Shown here one piece after another: positions 46,746 to 58,065 of a DNA stretch of 64,000 nucleotides (its first letter is position 1; each line of letters starts with the position of its first letter). The DNA comes from Mesocentrotus franciscanus (lineage: Eukaryota; Echinodermata; Echinoidea; Camarodonta; Strongylocentrotidae): the NCBI GenBank assembly GCA_037976565.1, contig CP137683.1, positions 4,984,865-5,048,864 on the forward strand. Reading direction: 5' to 3'. The notes beneath the pieces were generated by a model. It searched no databases. It saw only the letters and a program-made list of their open reading frames with translations, and was not told the origin of the DNA. Position numbers and translations under genes: made by a program.

Positions 46746-47490
46746 AATTTTTTTTTTTTTATTGCTTCAAATCAAAAATATTTACAATCGTTGTTCATTA
46801 TAACATTCGATCTGCATAACAAATACAATACAATTCAAAGTAAACAAATGAACATGTAAAAGAATTAATTAAATATCAAATCAAATTAGAGGTCTCCTTT
46901 TTTGTTTGTGTGTGTTCTGTTTTCCTTTTCTGAATGCAATTACATATTCTACGTGTTGAAGAAAATCTAGTTCTTTTGTAAAACGTAAAAATGAAAGATT
47001 TTTTTCTTCATACTTTGTTTTATAAATAAAATATTTTGCATAAAATATAATTGTATTTATAAGATGGTGAGTTTTTTCGCCAAAACCAAAACAAATATCT
47101 AAGTATGACAATTTTTTAGTGTATACATTTTTTCTTAATAACCAAGCATTTATATCAGACCAAAATTGTTGAATTATAGAACATGTACAAAACAAATGCA
47201 ATAAACTTTGTGGTTCTTCTTTACAGAAATTACAGACTGGAGAGTTGTGTATACCGATTTTATATAAATAATCATTCGTCGCCAAACGACGGTAGATGAA
47301 TTTAAATTGAAATACCCGAATATTTGTGTCTAGCGTTACCCAATATATAATTTTAAATCTATTCTGCCATTGAATTAAATCTCTCAAATTTACATTTAAG
47401 TCATATGACCATTTTTCACACTGATTCGTATTCAATAAATTTGAACAAAATGTAGATACTATTTTTTCATAACAGGGTTTCGTTACTTTG
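46746..47490 (-). mobile_element. 5'-truncated L1/Tx1-type retrotransposon
   Basis: Minus strand, inserted in the minisatellite. The coding part (about 46881-47480) ends a non-LTR ORF2: ends match 'KWSYDLN', 'FQFKFIYRRLATNDYLYKIG', 'CNFCKEEPQSLLHLFCTC' and 'QQFWSDINAWL', a C-x2-C...H-x3-4-C zinc-binding tail typical of L1/Tx1 elements. The stop is followed by an AT-rich 3' UTR, an AATAAA-like motif and a poly-A run. The reverse transcriptase and endonuclease are absent through 5' truncation, the usual outcome of target-primed insertion. Minisatellite sequence flanks both ends. The frame is open right up to the break. Confidence 0.88.
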
Positions 47491-47575
47491 TTTAGGGTTG
47501 TTCTAGGGTTAGGGTAAGAGGGAGGGAGGGCTTGTAGCCCCCACGACCCACTAGTGGTGCTAACACTACTCTTAC

Positions 47576-47697
47576 CAAATGGAATATGTACGCTGGAGAG
47601 TCCCTCACTGTGCGCAATGAAGCCGACGAATGAAAAAACGATGATGCCACTGTAGATACTCGTCATCACATTTAAAAAGGCTACGATCATGCTGTCC
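47576..47697 (-). CDS. SLC6 transporter gene A exon (TM7)
   Basis: 122 bases, phase 2 to phase 1, acceptor tgtctttag, donor gtaaga. Reads DSMIVAFLNVMTSIYSGIIV then FSFVGFIAHSEGL. 'RDxxIVxxxNxxTSIxxGxVIFSxxGFMA' is the TM7 family pattern, and the Asn of the first sodium site ('LNV') is kept. It is the most 5' exon found for gene A; TM1-TM6 exons should lie at higher coordinates but were not recognised up to 64000. Its frame happens to stay open through the intron into the retrotransposon tail, giving a long chance reading frame that I do not consider a fusion gene. Confidence 0.95.
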
Positions 47698-48540
47698 CTA
47701 AAGACAATTAATTATAATAATTAAAAAAAAATTATCATAAAGATGAGTATTAGTCATACAGGTATATTGTGAAAGAAACAATCTAGAAGCATATTAAGAA
47801 ACTTGGTAATGATCAAAATCAGTAGCAGATCTAGGGTCGGGCTAGGGGTGATTCCCCATTTCTTCAAAGCCCCCTCCCCCGAAAAAAATCGAAAGGCACG
47901 TTTAGAAATGAAAGCAAGAACCTTCATGTCCCCTGACACCCCCTCCCCAAAGCTTCCCTATTATTTTCCTAAAACCGCTTCTCATCACAGTAAAAAAAAG
48001 AAAGACCCGTTAACGGGAAGAAAGCGAGACAAATTAAAATCATCGATGAACGTAGGGCTATACAATCTTTGAATAAGACATAAACTATGATTTTTTTCCG
48101 TAGATATTATCTAAAGATCATTGATCTATTTGCAGTATATATTCATTCCCGAGAGCGGATAATAAAGGTCATTCATCCGTTTTCTTTTCCATTCTTCCCT
48201 CTTCTCTCTCTCTGTGTGTCTCTCTCTATCTTTTAAAATAAGATTATATCGTTGAGCAAAAAGAAGATTAAGGCAATCAGAAGAAAAAAAGTCAAGATGA
48301 ATGAATAAATAAAACGGATCCGGGCCAACTCGGCACAAGGGAGTTATCTGAAATAACAGAACATCAATCTCAAATTAGTCGGGTCAATTTATGGTATGAC
48401 CCCCAAATATGCAAACAAGATGAAAAAGGTTCTTAACGGTTTCCGGTGGTTCCGGCGCGTCAATATATGGTTTGCCGTTGTGTTTGATATCAGGAATAAC
48501 ATACGAACAATCTGAGAAATTCAACCCCCGCAAAGTGTTT
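47698..48540. other. Upstream intron of SLC6 gene A
   Basis: No exon recognised. Pyrimidine/purine-rich short tracts near 48200 (ctctctc) only. Confidence 0.4.
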
Positions 48541-48544
48541 TTTT

Positions 48545-48665
48545 CCCAAAATGGTATCCAAGATGACCGCCGATGCCTCAACATAGCCATAATTCATGAT
48601 ATATATATATATATATATATCATGTCATGTCATGTCATGTCATGTCAGAGTTGAGAATTCTCGCA

Positions 48666-48696
<31 letters not shown>

Positions 48697-48850
48697 CCAT
48701 GGTAGAGATGTATTTTTGTGTGTCAATACCGAGACTTTTCGGCTCGACAAATCCATTCAGACTGAGTAAATGTATTATGGTGGTCAGAAAACCTGGAAAT
48801 CCATGATAGTGTCCAATATAGCCAACAAATACCTTATATAACCGGGTTTG
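48545..48850. repeat. Inverted relative of the 54240-54370 module, with microsatellites
   Basis: 'ggtggtcagaaaacctggaa' and 'gtatccaagatgaccgcc' are reverse-complement relatives of 'ccaggttttctgaccacc' and 'ggatgccatctttgatatcc' at 54250-54290. In between are (AT)n at 48596-48620, five catgt units at 48620-48646 and (AT)n at 48671-48697. Confidence 0.7.
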
Positions 48851-48934
48851 GGTTATATTTTTACTATACGAATTTGTTAAGATTAAATGAATATCTCACG
48901 TACGGATTTGTATTGATATAAAAAAAGAATCATA

Positions 48935-49112
48935 TTATACAAATGATGCACAGGTTTGAGTGCGTCGGTAGGAATTGTGTGCACAAGGTACCTTTGAATG
49001 GTTTGAACCCACGAGGCGCAGCCGAGTGAGTTCTAGACCAAATTCAAAGGTACCGCGTGCACACAATTCCACCGACCCACGAATTAAACCTGTGCATCAT
49101 CTGTTTTATAAA
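48935..49112. repeat. Large palindrome with gatgcacagg ends
   Basis: Left arm 48935-49008 and right arm 49037-49112 are reverse complements over about 65 bases: 'aaatgatgcacagg', 'aattgtgtgcac', 'ggtacctttgaat' and their complements. Loop about 28 bases. A foldback/MITE-like structure. Confidence 0.85.
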
Positions 49113-49161
49113 ATGGGGCCCCCAAAATCGTCAAAAATACACAAATCTTTTATTATACAGA

Positions 49162-49280
49162 TTTACCGGATGCATGGCAAAATCATGCGTCCGGTAAAAA
49201 AATCATGCGTCCGGTAATTACCGGACGCATGATTTTGCCATAGCCATGCATCCGGTAATTACCGGAAAGCATGATTTTTA
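49162..49280. repeat. Nested palindromes of ccggacgcatgatttt
   Basis: Five variants of 'aaaatcatgcgtccggtaa' / 'ttaccggacgcatgatttt' in both orientations within 120 bases, able to fold into several alternative hairpins; 'ggtaattaccgg' is the centre. Confidence 0.85.
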
Positions 49281-50654
49281 AATTTGCATAATTTGATTGT
49301 TGTTAGTGTAAACAAATGTAATGACCTAAACCTTAACACAATAAAGTCATTAAATCAATAAACACTTTGTTTTGCAAGCCTTTTGAGTTTTGGGGAGGTG
49401 CAATCTAACGTAACTCAGACTCAGAGAGTCAGATATTGAGGCTTTATGTGTGGTGCTAGCTCCCCAGGCCCTCTTGCTTCAGTTTCACCAACACAGCGTT
49501 AAACATACGTGTGCTCTCGGGGAATAGAAATTTGTTACAGATATCCCAAGTACAGTGATCCAAAAAGTGGCGTTGTATGCCATAGCGAAGGTACTGAAGA
49601 GACTTCTAAGCTAGTACGTATACAATACAACTCACCGTCAGTCTTAATGTACAGAAGCATAGACCTAGTCGTTTAGAACACGATGATAACACTACAGCTA
49701 GTTTGTCCAATTCTGGCACCTAAATTGATGTTCTTGATCTGTGCAAACTTTTCCGACTATGAGAATCCATAATTAATTGACTTTTTTGTGCTATCCACAT
49801 CCGAAGCTGGATAATCAAATCGCCGCCGCGATTTTGCCTTCTTGTTTTTTTTGTTGGCGCAGATGTAAACAACCGGCCAGGATATCGATTCTAATATCGC
49901 ATATATCGTGTTGATATCGCGTGCATCCAGTAAAAATAACTACACAGTAATTGACCAATCAGATTGCAGGGATTCTTCTACCCATCTTATAAAGGTTCAT
50001 GTAAGACGGTTATATAATAACAGTTTCTACTGTGCTACCCAAGATGGCTGCTGACGCAGGTATGAATGCAAGAATACGTGTCATTGAGGAGGACAGGGTA
50101 GCTTTGAAAGCAAAGTGATTTACATTTTCCGCCATTTTGCTGTCCGAGATGGCCTGCAGCATTTGAAAACAATATATGAATCATTAGACCCAGTATGACA
50201 TTGTTGTCTATCCCCTGTTTGGGGACTAGAGTAATGGATCCATCAAGACCAGTTTAATTGTCCCGAAGCAGACAATAATCATACAGATCCAAGATGTCAT
50301 GGATCTCATTGTCTGTTAAAAACGGACTTGTGTATAGGGCAACTACATTTTCATCATTGTAAACATCACCCTAACCTTTCTTTTCAAAAGAGGATGGAGA
50401 AATTACCATGTGTAAAACCACATTAAACACATACGTATATACCCATGTGATTTTTTAGCAGACCGGCAGTACACACATGGCATGAGACCGATCCTTTAAT
50501 ATGATGGCATAGAAAGTGATACACATTTAGCGCTAGGTCGTATTTAACACCTGTAATAACCATATTCATATTGGAGAATTTTATGACAATGCGACAATGA
50601 AAATTTCTCCCGAGAAAAACACATCCAGTGGAATATTTAGCATGTAACTGGGCT
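49281..50654. other. No gene recognised
   Basis: Contains 'aagatggctgctgac' and 'ttccgccattttgctgtccgagatggcc' words like those at 53880-54600, so older repeat material is likely. No exon seen. Confidence 0.4.
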
Positions 50655-52139
50655 GGTGCACCCAGGCGCAGATCCAGGGAGGGGGGGCCGAGCGGGCCTT
50701 GCCCCCCTCTCCAAAAAAAAAGAGAGAGAGAGAGAGAGAAGGAAAAGAAGGGAAAGGGAAAGGGAAAGAGGAGAAAAAGGGAAAGAAAGAAGAGGAAGAA
50801 GAAAGGGGGAAGAAGGAGATCGGGGGCCTTGCCTCCCCCCGCCCCCGCCAAAAAAAAAGAAAAAAGAGAGAAGGGAGGGGAAGGGAAAGAGGAGAGCTAA
50901 AAGGGAACAAAAAAGAGGAAGAAGAAAAGAATGGGAGATCAGTTGCGATAAAGGCAAAAGGCCTGACCCCCCCCCCCCAGCAAACGGGAAGGAGAAGGAG
51001 AAGAGAAAGAAGGGAAGGGAAAGAGAAAGAGGAGAGAAAGGGAAAGAAAAAAGAGAAAGAAGAAAGGTAGGGGAGATGAGTTGCGATTTTTCCGGCCAAC
51101 AAGGTGTAGATCTGGGGGAATCATTTGCCACCCCCCCATAAAATTCGATACTGGTGATTTACAAATGTTGCTGAAATGACTGGCGATTTTTCCTCACTTT
51201 TTTTAGTAAATTATACTTTTTCATGCGTTTGTTGGAAAATGACAAATTCCAAAAATTATAGTCAGGCAAGATATATGCTTACTTAGAGGCTTACATGTCA
51301 GGGCCCGCGGAACGGCGGGGCTCGCGGGCCTCGAGCCCCCCCCCGAGCTTTCGGGGGCTCTGCCCCCTGAACCCTACCTAGGGCCATAATGTGGGCCCCT
51401 AGATCATTAATTTTGACGGTAATATGCCTTAAACCCCTGAGCTTCTGGGGGCTCCGCCCCCTGGAACCCACGCCAATTAGCGTCCTGCTAGTGTCACAAA
51501 TAAGGTATCAAAATATGCTAATCTGACCGTAATGAAATGCCTCAAATCCCTGAGTTTCCTGCCCCGAACCACACCAAGGGCCTAAGGTGGGCCCCTAGAT
51601 GCTCATTTGACGGTAATTTTATGCCTAAAACCCTGAGCTTCTAGGGCTCCGCCCCCTGGACCCCACGCCAATTAGTGTCCTGCCAGTGTCACAAATAAGG
51701 TATCAAAAAATGCTCATCTGACCGTAATTAAATGCCTAAAACCCCTGAGCTTCCGGACCCCATGCGAATTATTGACCTGCCAGTCTCATGAATAAGGTAT
51801 CAAAATATGCTCATCTGACCGTAATTAAATGCCCATACCCCCTCAGCTTCCGGGGGTTCCGCCCCTTGACCCCCGCCGGGGCTTTGCCCCTAGACCCCGC
51901 GCCAATTTATGCTACGATCTACATGATCGTAAATACTTTAGCCTCCCCCCACCCACTTTGAAAAACGTTCAGCGGGGTCTGCATGTAAGAATGGGGGTGA
52001 TGCGGATTTTTTTTCTGCCCCCAACATTTTTTGCTCATTACGCTACTGCTGGTCACCATTACGTACCAATGTTTGGCTCGCATAATTTCAAATTTGGCCC
52101 CTCCCCCTAAGAAATCCTGGATCCGCGCCCGGGTGCACC
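50655..52139. mobile_element. Non-autonomous hAT-type element with 8-bp target duplication
   Basis: The element proper is 50663-52131 (1469 bp). Ends CAGGCGCAGATCCAGG and CCTGGATCCGCGCCCG are inverted repeats, and both sides are flanked by the identical octamer ggtgcacc (50655-50662, 52132-52139). The inside has purine-rich GGAAAGGGAGAG blocks, then a segment with 'gacaaattcc', then tandem units of about 135 bases containing 'gccaattag.gtcctgccag'. It is a full relative of 2523-4150. Long open frames on both strands across the purine blocks are compositional; no transposase is encoded. Confidence 0.92.
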
Positions 52140-53870
52140 CATACCACATATACCAAGAAGCGAAAGTGAAAGGTAATAAATATAACAAACACTAGCGCCG
52201 GCCTCCAGTGTGTCTCAGCTTTAATACAGGATATTGAATTTGATATTTCAAAGCATTCTTGAGGAACACGCCAAGACCCCCCTCCTCTCATGTAAATATC
52301 TGCTGGTATTCATTTTCCTTCAATTATGATTTTATAAGCCATTATGGATTGGATTACCAAAGTCGCATCACAACTTCTATGTATTATATCTGATATAGTG
52401 GCCACAATCAAAGTGGGAATATCCATACTGGAGAGAAAAGGTTTGGTTCTAAAATCCTGTGCACCTAATACTGTGCAAGTATCATGTTATTAATGATATT
52501 TGATTTGATTTCATTTGATTTATTTATTTTTGTTTGATTTTCTTTTTCTTTTGCGGTTTTACAAATATATAACAAACAAATCATTGAACATGTTATACAT
52601 GACAAAATAGTATATGTAAAACATAGTATGGTTGGCTGTAACTAATCGAAAACATCAAACAGGAGGGTTGACAAAGTAAGTAAAGGTTGATAGCATGACT
52701 TCCCTCAATGGATACATAATACATGTAATACAAATATGGAGAAAAAATATTGGTAAAAGGGAAAAGAGAGAGAGAGAGAGAGAGAGAAAAGAAAGAAGAA
52801 AAAAAGAAGGAGGGGGTGTACATCAAGATTCACAGATTTATGTGGTAGATGGATTTCATTTGATATATGAGGATAAAAAAGAAGATGCACATTTGAATAT
52901 TGGGTGGCCAACTTGGGATATATTATAGAATGAGAAGACTCGCGAGGTTTCTGGACAATAAGAATAAAAATGTGAGATCAGCGAGCTGCTATGTAAAGAC
53001 TGTAAACCTGGGCCTGCGAGTCGGAGCCTTGAAATGTTTGTATACAAAACAATTTTTAGTCAGTATCCCAAGTAGGCCACTCTTCATTCATACGTTTATG
53101 CATACCAGGTCATGGAATCAATTATAATCAACGTTTCAATGAATGGAAGCAATAAAAGTAAGAGTACTGAAAATTATCGAGTTTTTTGTAACGACGGGCG
53201 TATCAGGAGAAATTATGAAGATTGAAGGAGCAGCACAGATTTGAATTTGCTACCTTCTGGTACTGCAGGAATCTTAATGTAGAGCATATTACATTAAGCA
53301 TGTAGGCATACAGCGTTCTGTAATACTTATAGTCTAAATGCTACGCAATAAGTTGATATCATTACTATTCATTAAATTATCCAGCACGAAATTTCCACAA
53401 AACGTTGGTGACGAGATAGAGACGTTGTGATAAAATCCTTTCCTGTTACCGGAAATGGTTCAATAAAATATATACAGGACATTTTTGTGAGACATTCATA
53501 TTCATAGAAAGTGCATAATAAAAGTATTCAACTTATTTTCTTGATCTAGCTAGCCAAGAGATACTGGAAAAAGTTTACTTAACAAACATCGGTTTGAGTT
53601 CTTTTAAGTTTGTATGCAGCTCTTTATTGTGTAAATGTAAAACTTGAAAAATATTAATATAAGATTAAACTACGATCCAGGTAAATTACAGACTAGGCAA
53701 TTTTGGCTGAACGGAGTAAATACTGCACGTTACAGGATATCAAATTGCAACAGCGCTATTGTTATCATTGTTACCAAACTCTTCAAAGTCTTTATATTAA
53801 CCGCTAAAATACACTTTATACACTTAACAAATTTATCCTCATTGTATTAATATTGTTAGTTCATTTACTA
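52140..53870. other. No gene recognised
   Basis: (GA)n at about 52764-52788 and unique AT-rich sequence. No exon supported. Confidence 0.4.
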
Positions 53871-53879
53871 ATTTAAATT

Positions 53880-54620
53880 TGGCGGCCATTTTTGACCGTA
53901 ACTTGGTTTAATTTTTCTATGTCTCCTGCCCACCTAAACACTAGAAAAAAAATAGTTTGAAAAGTTTGAATATTTGTTAACCCTCAAACAAAGATAAAAA
54001 CAATTGAATTATATCTATAGGAGGGATGTCTAATGATCTAAGGCCTCTAGTAGGTGTTGGAAGCCATTTTGAATGACAAAATGGCAGCCATCTTTGATAT
54101 AATGAAATATAAACGCTATACTTGTACTTGATGATACTTTTTCGTTCATCAATGAATATTATTATCCTTAAAATGTACTTTTACGCTTTATACTTAAAAT
54201 CTCTATTGTAAATAGTACCCCAAACATGATTGTGTTAGGATACTGGCTGCCATTGGGATGCCATCTTTGATATCCAGGTTTTCTGACCACCATAATATAC
54301 ACAGTCTGAATTGATTTGTCTCCCCCGAAACCTAGGTATAAACACCAAAAATACGTCTCTATTTAAAGATGGATATATATCACTATTTATGGCTAATTTC
54401 TGTTTCCATGTTTGGTATTGTTTAGAGTATAAGGCTACTCTAAACCTTTATGATTATTTAAAGCATACCAGTGAATATCCTGACCTCTAAAACGTAATTT
54501 TAATATTGCTAATTACAGCTTCCCTGTAAATAATAAGTCACTTCCTTTTATTTTTAGAGAGTGTCGGCCAATTTGGACGCCAATCTTGGATTTCCCGGTT
54601 TTCTGGTGGCTATTATACAA
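53880..54620. repeat. Degenerate repeat with GGC.GCCATTTT modules
   Basis: The module 'ggcNgccattttNgac' / 'gccatctttgatatccagg' recurs near 53880, 54060, 54245 and 54565, with related spacer (cctNtatttatagag, ttattatcc, aatatNNNNacc). It looks like an old tandem repeat with units of about 160-320 bases, partly inverted at 48545-48850. Confidence 0.6.
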
Positions 54621-54631
54621 ATGATGCATGC

Positions 54632-54758
54632 GCATGAGTTCATTATACGATCTATCCGCACTCGAGTTGAGGCTGTGTGTATCTATCGCACGAAGCCGTT
54701 AGGCTGAGTGCGATAGATACACACAGCATCAACGAGGGCGGATAGATCGTATAATGAC
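54632..54758. repeat. Large palindrome with attatacgatctatccgc ends
   Basis: The arms 'attatacgatctatccgc' and 'gcggatagatcgtataat', and inner 'tgtgtatctatcgcac' and 'gtgcgatagatacacaca', pair around a 16-base loop. The left flank 'ttatacaaatgatgca' is shared with 48935 and, inverted, with about 63345. Confidence 0.9.
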
Positions 54759-54759
54759 A

Positions 54760-56499
54760 GGGGGGCTCAACTCCGCTTCTGCATCCGTCCAGCCATGGGG
54801 AAATTTTGGAGGGTCAAAAAGTGCACACTGCTTCCACTTTTCATGTATTAGCCTATGGAGACGACAACTGTTAAGTGCACCAGCGAAATAGGGATTTTGG
54901 CATGCGCGCAGCGCGTAAAATATGCAAATTGAAATTTTGAATATTGATGAGCTCTTTCCCACTTATTAGCATATTATCGCAATGAAAAAAAGACAATGCG
55001 CATGCGTTACTGCATGTCGACAGAATCCTGGAGCTAGACCATATATCGACCCGATCGAACTAAAAGTGTAGAACAGAGTTGGGGGATTTAAAGGGTTAAC
55101 TTAATTGGGGGCCAGAAACTTCACTGTCACCAAGATTGAAATTAAGTACATTAAAAAATTCAGTTCAGTAAAGCAAATATAAGACCCCATTTCACCTTTT
55201 TAAATCAATTATTATCAATCAAATTGCACAGATCATTTAGCCCAAGTGCTATATTAATATTGTTAGTGCCCAAATAATTAATCATTCTCGTTTCGTCTTC
55301 AATGATCTTTTATTATGCCCCCTCCCCAATGAAATTTTAATTTTGCCTCGTTCTTTTCATTTTTGCATTCGTCGCCACTGATTTTTTGACATTTGCCACC
55401 CCCCCCCCGGCCCCGACAGTAACATTTTCAATCCAGGACCGCCTTCCAATACTGACATTTCCATAGGCCCTATTATACCCTCCCTCTTCCACCCCCCTGA
55501 TTACCATGCTGTCAGTTTGGCACTGACCTATCATTTAACTCCGCCCCCCCCCCTCCCCTCTCTATTGTAAACCATCTTTTATACTGCATTTATACTTTAA
55601 CTTTGCCCACTCTCTTATTACATTTCCGGCTTCTCTCTCATGATTAAATCTATCTTGCTGATGCCAGATATAAAATAAATCACTAGGTCGCACACCAATT
55701 ACTCAATTCTACACAAGACTGCATCAGCCCCATCACACCTCATTCATACAGCATGCATTATCAATACAGAGTGCCTACATCATCATAATCACCAGCATCA
55801 TCACATATCTTTCATAAAATAAGAAAATGAAAAGAAAAGAATTAAGCAGTATTAACTAATTTTATTAACATTTATGAACCCATTGATCAACATAATTTTA
55901 TCTATAATTATCTTTTTAATGCAACATGACATAACATTACATCAACAAAGAAAGGTAACAAATGAACGGGGGCTGCTGTCTCTTGAATTCAAATTTTTCA
56001 GTTGTAAAATTATACTAAAAATTTAGAAAATTAGATATTTTAAAATAAAATCCATACGATTTATTCAATTGTCAACATGCTATATTATTATGTAAAGCAC
56101 AGGTATATACTGAGTGTTATGAGTACTTTTTTTTACATTGGACATTATTGTTGTTCTACTATTATCATTATTACTGCTATATGCTATTACTGCTATAGGA
56201 CCATTGTCATTATTAGTACTATTATTATTATTGTTATTATTAATAATATTTTAAAGTACTACTATTGTACTACTCCTACATCATTTTATTCCCCCCCCTT
56301 CAATTTAGTATACAGTTCAGCATCCCTAATATATTTGTCAGAACTTGAATTAATCCAAAAGCTATGTTACATGTACACGCATTTAAAAAACAAATAAATA
56401 CGTTCATGATCTTCGCTATATCTTCTCTTCTTCTTCTTCTGGTAATCTTCAAAGGGCTATGTAGCCTATCACAAAGATGAACTAGTCAGTACTAAAATT
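54760..56499. other. No gene recognised
   Basis: Pyrimidine-rich and ATT-rich low-complexity tracts (55530-55560 and 56155-56250). No exon seen. Confidence 0.4.
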
Positions 56500-56519
56500 T
56501 ACAAGTGGTGTGAGGAAGA

Positions 56520-57110
56520 CAGATGATGTTTTTTAGTGGGATAAGGGCATTAGATGCCTCAGGAATAGTCCCTGGCAGTTCCCTGGACTGTCAGCATGCA
56601 CTACATTTTCTGGAAGTCAGTTCCATTAAATTTGGGACAGGGCATTGGTCAAATACAAACTTTTCTATGTCGCTTCTGGCTTGGTGCAACTGGAGGGTCA
56701 TGCCATGGTTCTTCCATGATCGTCATTTGTTGAAGAAAAATAGGGTTTTGGCAGAGAGACCATTGACTATCTTGTGCACCATTCCCAGTCTACTTGCAGA
56801 GTGCCTTGTAGATAGAGTGGGCCACTAGAACGTCATCATCTCAGTCACGCTGCTGGTTCTCTTGTAGTCCCCATTGTGACGTAGCATGTGCCCCGGCGTT
56901 GGATCTTGTCAAGATCCTGGACATTTGAGATGTTGTAGGTATCCCAGACGCTGGAACAGTTCTCAAGATGAGGGTGGACTAGGGACTTGTACGAAATAAG
57001 CCTGGGTATCAAACCTTCTGCATGGGACAACCTGCATAATAAAACCAAAAAAGAGAGGAGAAAGCAAATAAGATTAAAACTAGCTGCACTACAAGTCATT
57101 AGATTTAAAA
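56520..57110 (-). pseudogene. Non-LTR reverse transcriptase C-terminal relic
   Basis: The minus strand reads SYKSLVHPHLENCSSVWD, then NVQDLDKIQRR, the thumb region that follows the reverse-transcriptase palm in jockey/CR1-type elements (YKxLVRPxLEYxxxVWD...L.xxQRRA). Downstream in another frame GMVHKIVNGLSAKTL follows. Several frameshifts, no catalytic domain left. It is clearly older than the element at 19645. Confidence 0.75.
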
Positions 57111-57763
57111 AATAGTACCTACCCACTGTTACGTCTTAAATTTTAGTTTTATTAAAAAATGATAGACTTATGTCTATCTGTAAGATATTAGGAAGCTAGG
57201 AAGAGACACCTTTTTTTTTTTTTTGTAGCCTTCATCCGAACCAAGCTGAATCTGGACCTGGATCACATAATGCCACTACACTAGTGGAGCAAAACGTGTC
57301 TAATTAGACCTAGCTACGGCCGGCTATGATAGTCTTTGCCATGGCATAACACAAGCTAGTAAAATTGCCCATTAGTAGGTGACTATGTCCCTGGCAATGT
57401 CACATCTGAAGAAAAAAAGGGGCACTGTGAGAAGGGTTGTGCCCCCCCACCTCCTCTTTAAAAATCGACATTGCCATTGGTTCACTTCCAGGCAGTAGAA
57501 CTAGGCCTGTCTACTGCCTGAAGTTAACCAATGGCTACTCTAGCTAGAGTAGCCTAGACTACATTGATCTTCCTAAACCAGGCATTTATTTAGTCTTTTT
57601 TAATAAGAATGTACATGTAGATCTAGGCTATATCTACATAGCAAAATTCAAGGTACAGCCTACAGCCTACAGGTAGTACTACAGGATTCCATTAGACTAG
57701 GCCTAGACTCTTCAGTCATTACATTAGAGGTACCGATTATAGATGCGGGGATAAATGTTGTTC
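57111..57763. other. No gene recognised
   Basis: Unique sequence with a T-run at 57210-57226. No exon or repeat supported. Confidence 0.4.
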
Positions 57764-57840
57764 AGACTTTAGTGTTATAGATATAGATCTAGAATATACT
57801 AGCCTATATTCTAGATCTAATAATACTAACACTAAAGTCT
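57764..57840. repeat. 77-base palindrome
   Basis: 'agactttagtgtta' at the left pairs with 'taacactaaagtct' at the right, and inner 'agatctagaatata' with 'tatattctagatct'. Small loop. Lies just outside the large inverted-repeat element. Confidence 0.85.
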
Positions 57841-58065
57841 AAAGTGTAGCCTACAAGTTATATCTGATATAGCCGCGCCAGCTCAGGAAACGCAGTCACT
57901 CCTTGGTGGAGTGTTACAGCCGGCTAGCATCTAGTATCCCTAACTTAAGGTTCATCTGTGAAAAAATTTAAAAGAAGCTAATTTCAACTGATTTGGGTAG
58001 GTATGGGTATGGACAACTACCAAAAAAAAGGGAGGAGGTATGGGGTTGGGAGATTTTTTTATTAG

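Noticed and set aside
50581..51141. Long open frames on both strands across purine/pyrimidine-rich DNA
   Set aside because: They translate to poly-Lys/Glu/Arg or poly-Ser/Phe/Leu in every frame; the stretch lies inside a hAT-type element with defined ends.
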